Part shown: positions 5,368 to 5,561 of the stretch, in pieces
How positions within the stretch are numbered: the stretch's first letter is position 1
Layout of the letters: every line of letters begins with the position of its first letter
Assembly (NCBI GenBank): GCA_001799975.1
Contig: MGUQ01000087.1
Span: 11,397-16,957, forward strand
DNA length: 5,561 nucleotides
DNA from: Elusimicrobia bacterium RIFCSPLOWO2_01_FULL_54_10
GTDB lineage: Bacteria; Elusimicrobiota; Elusimicrobia; 2-02-FULL-39-32
Direction: 5' to 3'
Program-made: the position numbers and the translations under genes
Notes under the pieces: model-generated
What the model was told of the DNA's origin: nothing
Seen by the model: the letters and a program-made list of their open reading frames with translations, nothing else
Database searches by the model: none

Positions 5368-5393
5368 GTTCTAAACCCTTAAGGTTTTAGAAC
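5368..5393. repeat. 26-bp near-perfect palindrome over the stop codon of the barrel gene
   Basis: Twelve of 13 base pairs match between the two halves. The outer arms are GTTCTAAA and TTTAGAAC, one A-G mismatch follows, and the core is CCTTAAGG. The TAA stop (5389-5387) lies within it. No T-run follows on the minus strand, so it is not an intrinsic terminator by itself. It may form an RNA hairpin that protects the mRNA 3' end ahead of the true terminator, or be a protein-binding site. Confidence 0.7.
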
Positions 5394-5561
5394 TTGTAAA
5401 TGAATTCCGCGCCGAGCGTATTGGTGTCGGAGCGGGCGCCCATGCCGTCCAAGAGGACCCGGCGGGTGGACCAATCGTGCCTCCACTCGATGCGGGCCAT
5501 GAGGTTATCCGTCATGTGCACGCCCGGGGAGAGGGTGATGTTCTGAAGGATTTGGGTCACG
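5387..5561 (-). CDS. Outer-membrane beta-barrel protein, C-terminal 57 residues; begins outside the window
   Basis: The open frame from the window edge ends ...DTNTLGAEFIYKF-TAA. The terminal aromatic (Phe) after alternating hydrophobic residues is the C-terminal beta-signal recognised by the BAM machinery in outer-membrane barrels. The preceding strands (ITLSPGVHMTDNLMARIEWR, then HDWS) have the alternating pattern and Arg-x-Glu-x-Arg-His-Asp style seen in OmpL-like / BBP2-type porin families. From memory this resembles 'putative beta-barrel porin-2' proteins, but the family cannot be proven from 57 residues. It is not part of the polA operon, because a strong terminator separates them. The protein would sit in the outer membrane, possibly as a pore. 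The N-terminus and signal peptide are outside the window. Confidence 0.75.
   Translation of the reverse strand, partial: VTQILQNITLSPGVHMTDNLMARIEWRHDWSTRRVLLDGMGARSDTNTLGAEFIYKF

Noticed and set aside
1..5561. tRNA, rRNA, CRISPR array, insertion sequence, integrase or attachment site
   Set aside because: No cloverleaf, regularly spaced repeats, transposase or recombinase motifs, or flanking direct repeats were seen on either strand.

Overview
The window is a compact, one-directional stretch of a Gram-negative bacterial chromosome, with every supported gene on the minus strand. Transcription therefore runs from high to low coordinates. The outer-membrane beta-barrel fragment and the lipoprotein with a Cys lipobox imply a double-membrane cell. 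No gene allows a firm taxonomic call. The style of the barrel protein and the polA/mutM neighbourhood would suit an uncultivated lineage such as Omnitrophota, Elusimicrobiota or a PVC relative, but this is a low-confidence impression.

Layout in transcription order. (1) 5387-5561: the last 57 residues of an outer-membrane beta-barrel protein, closed by a near-perfect palindrome over its stop codon and then a strong intrinsic terminator (5296-5352). (2) 4777-5295: a TlpA/ResA-type thioredoxin-fold lipoprotein with an intact WCGPC motif. (3) 2062-4773: full-length DNA polymerase I (polA) with 5'-nuclease, 3'-5' exonuclease and polymerase domains all apparently intact, starting at a TTG 3 nt after the thioredoxin stop. 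(4) 1286-2065: a rhomboid intramembrane serine protease overlapping polA by ATGA. (5) 1163-1282 and 831-1148: two small hydrophobic ORFs of 39 and 105 aa, in a block with only about 33% GC by hand count against 55-60% in adjacent rhomboid lines. (6) 556-774 and 155-559: a type II toxin-antitoxin pair, a ribbon-helix-helix antitoxin and a PIN-domain toxin that overlap by 4 nt. (7) 1-153: the first 51 codons of mutM (formamidopyrimidine-DNA glycosylase), starting one base after the toxin stop.

How the genes fit together. The thioredoxin, polA and rhomboid genes and the small ORFs are spaced like one operon. A polA-mutM neighbourhood is known from other bacteria (for example Bacillus). Here the two repair genes are separated by the rhomboid gene, the AT-rich membrane islet and the TA module. 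The TA module has a textbook promoter (TTGACA, 17 bp, TACAAT), and the spacer is almost filled by a perfect 7-4-7 inverted repeat suited to RHH autorepression. Because mutM abuts the toxin stop, the antitoxin probably controls mutM expression as well.

The most noteworthy items are this TA-mutM arrangement, the unannotated 39-aa ORF in the low-GC islet, and a polymerase I in which the conserved Glu of motif A (steric gate) and the Glu of motif C are both Asp.
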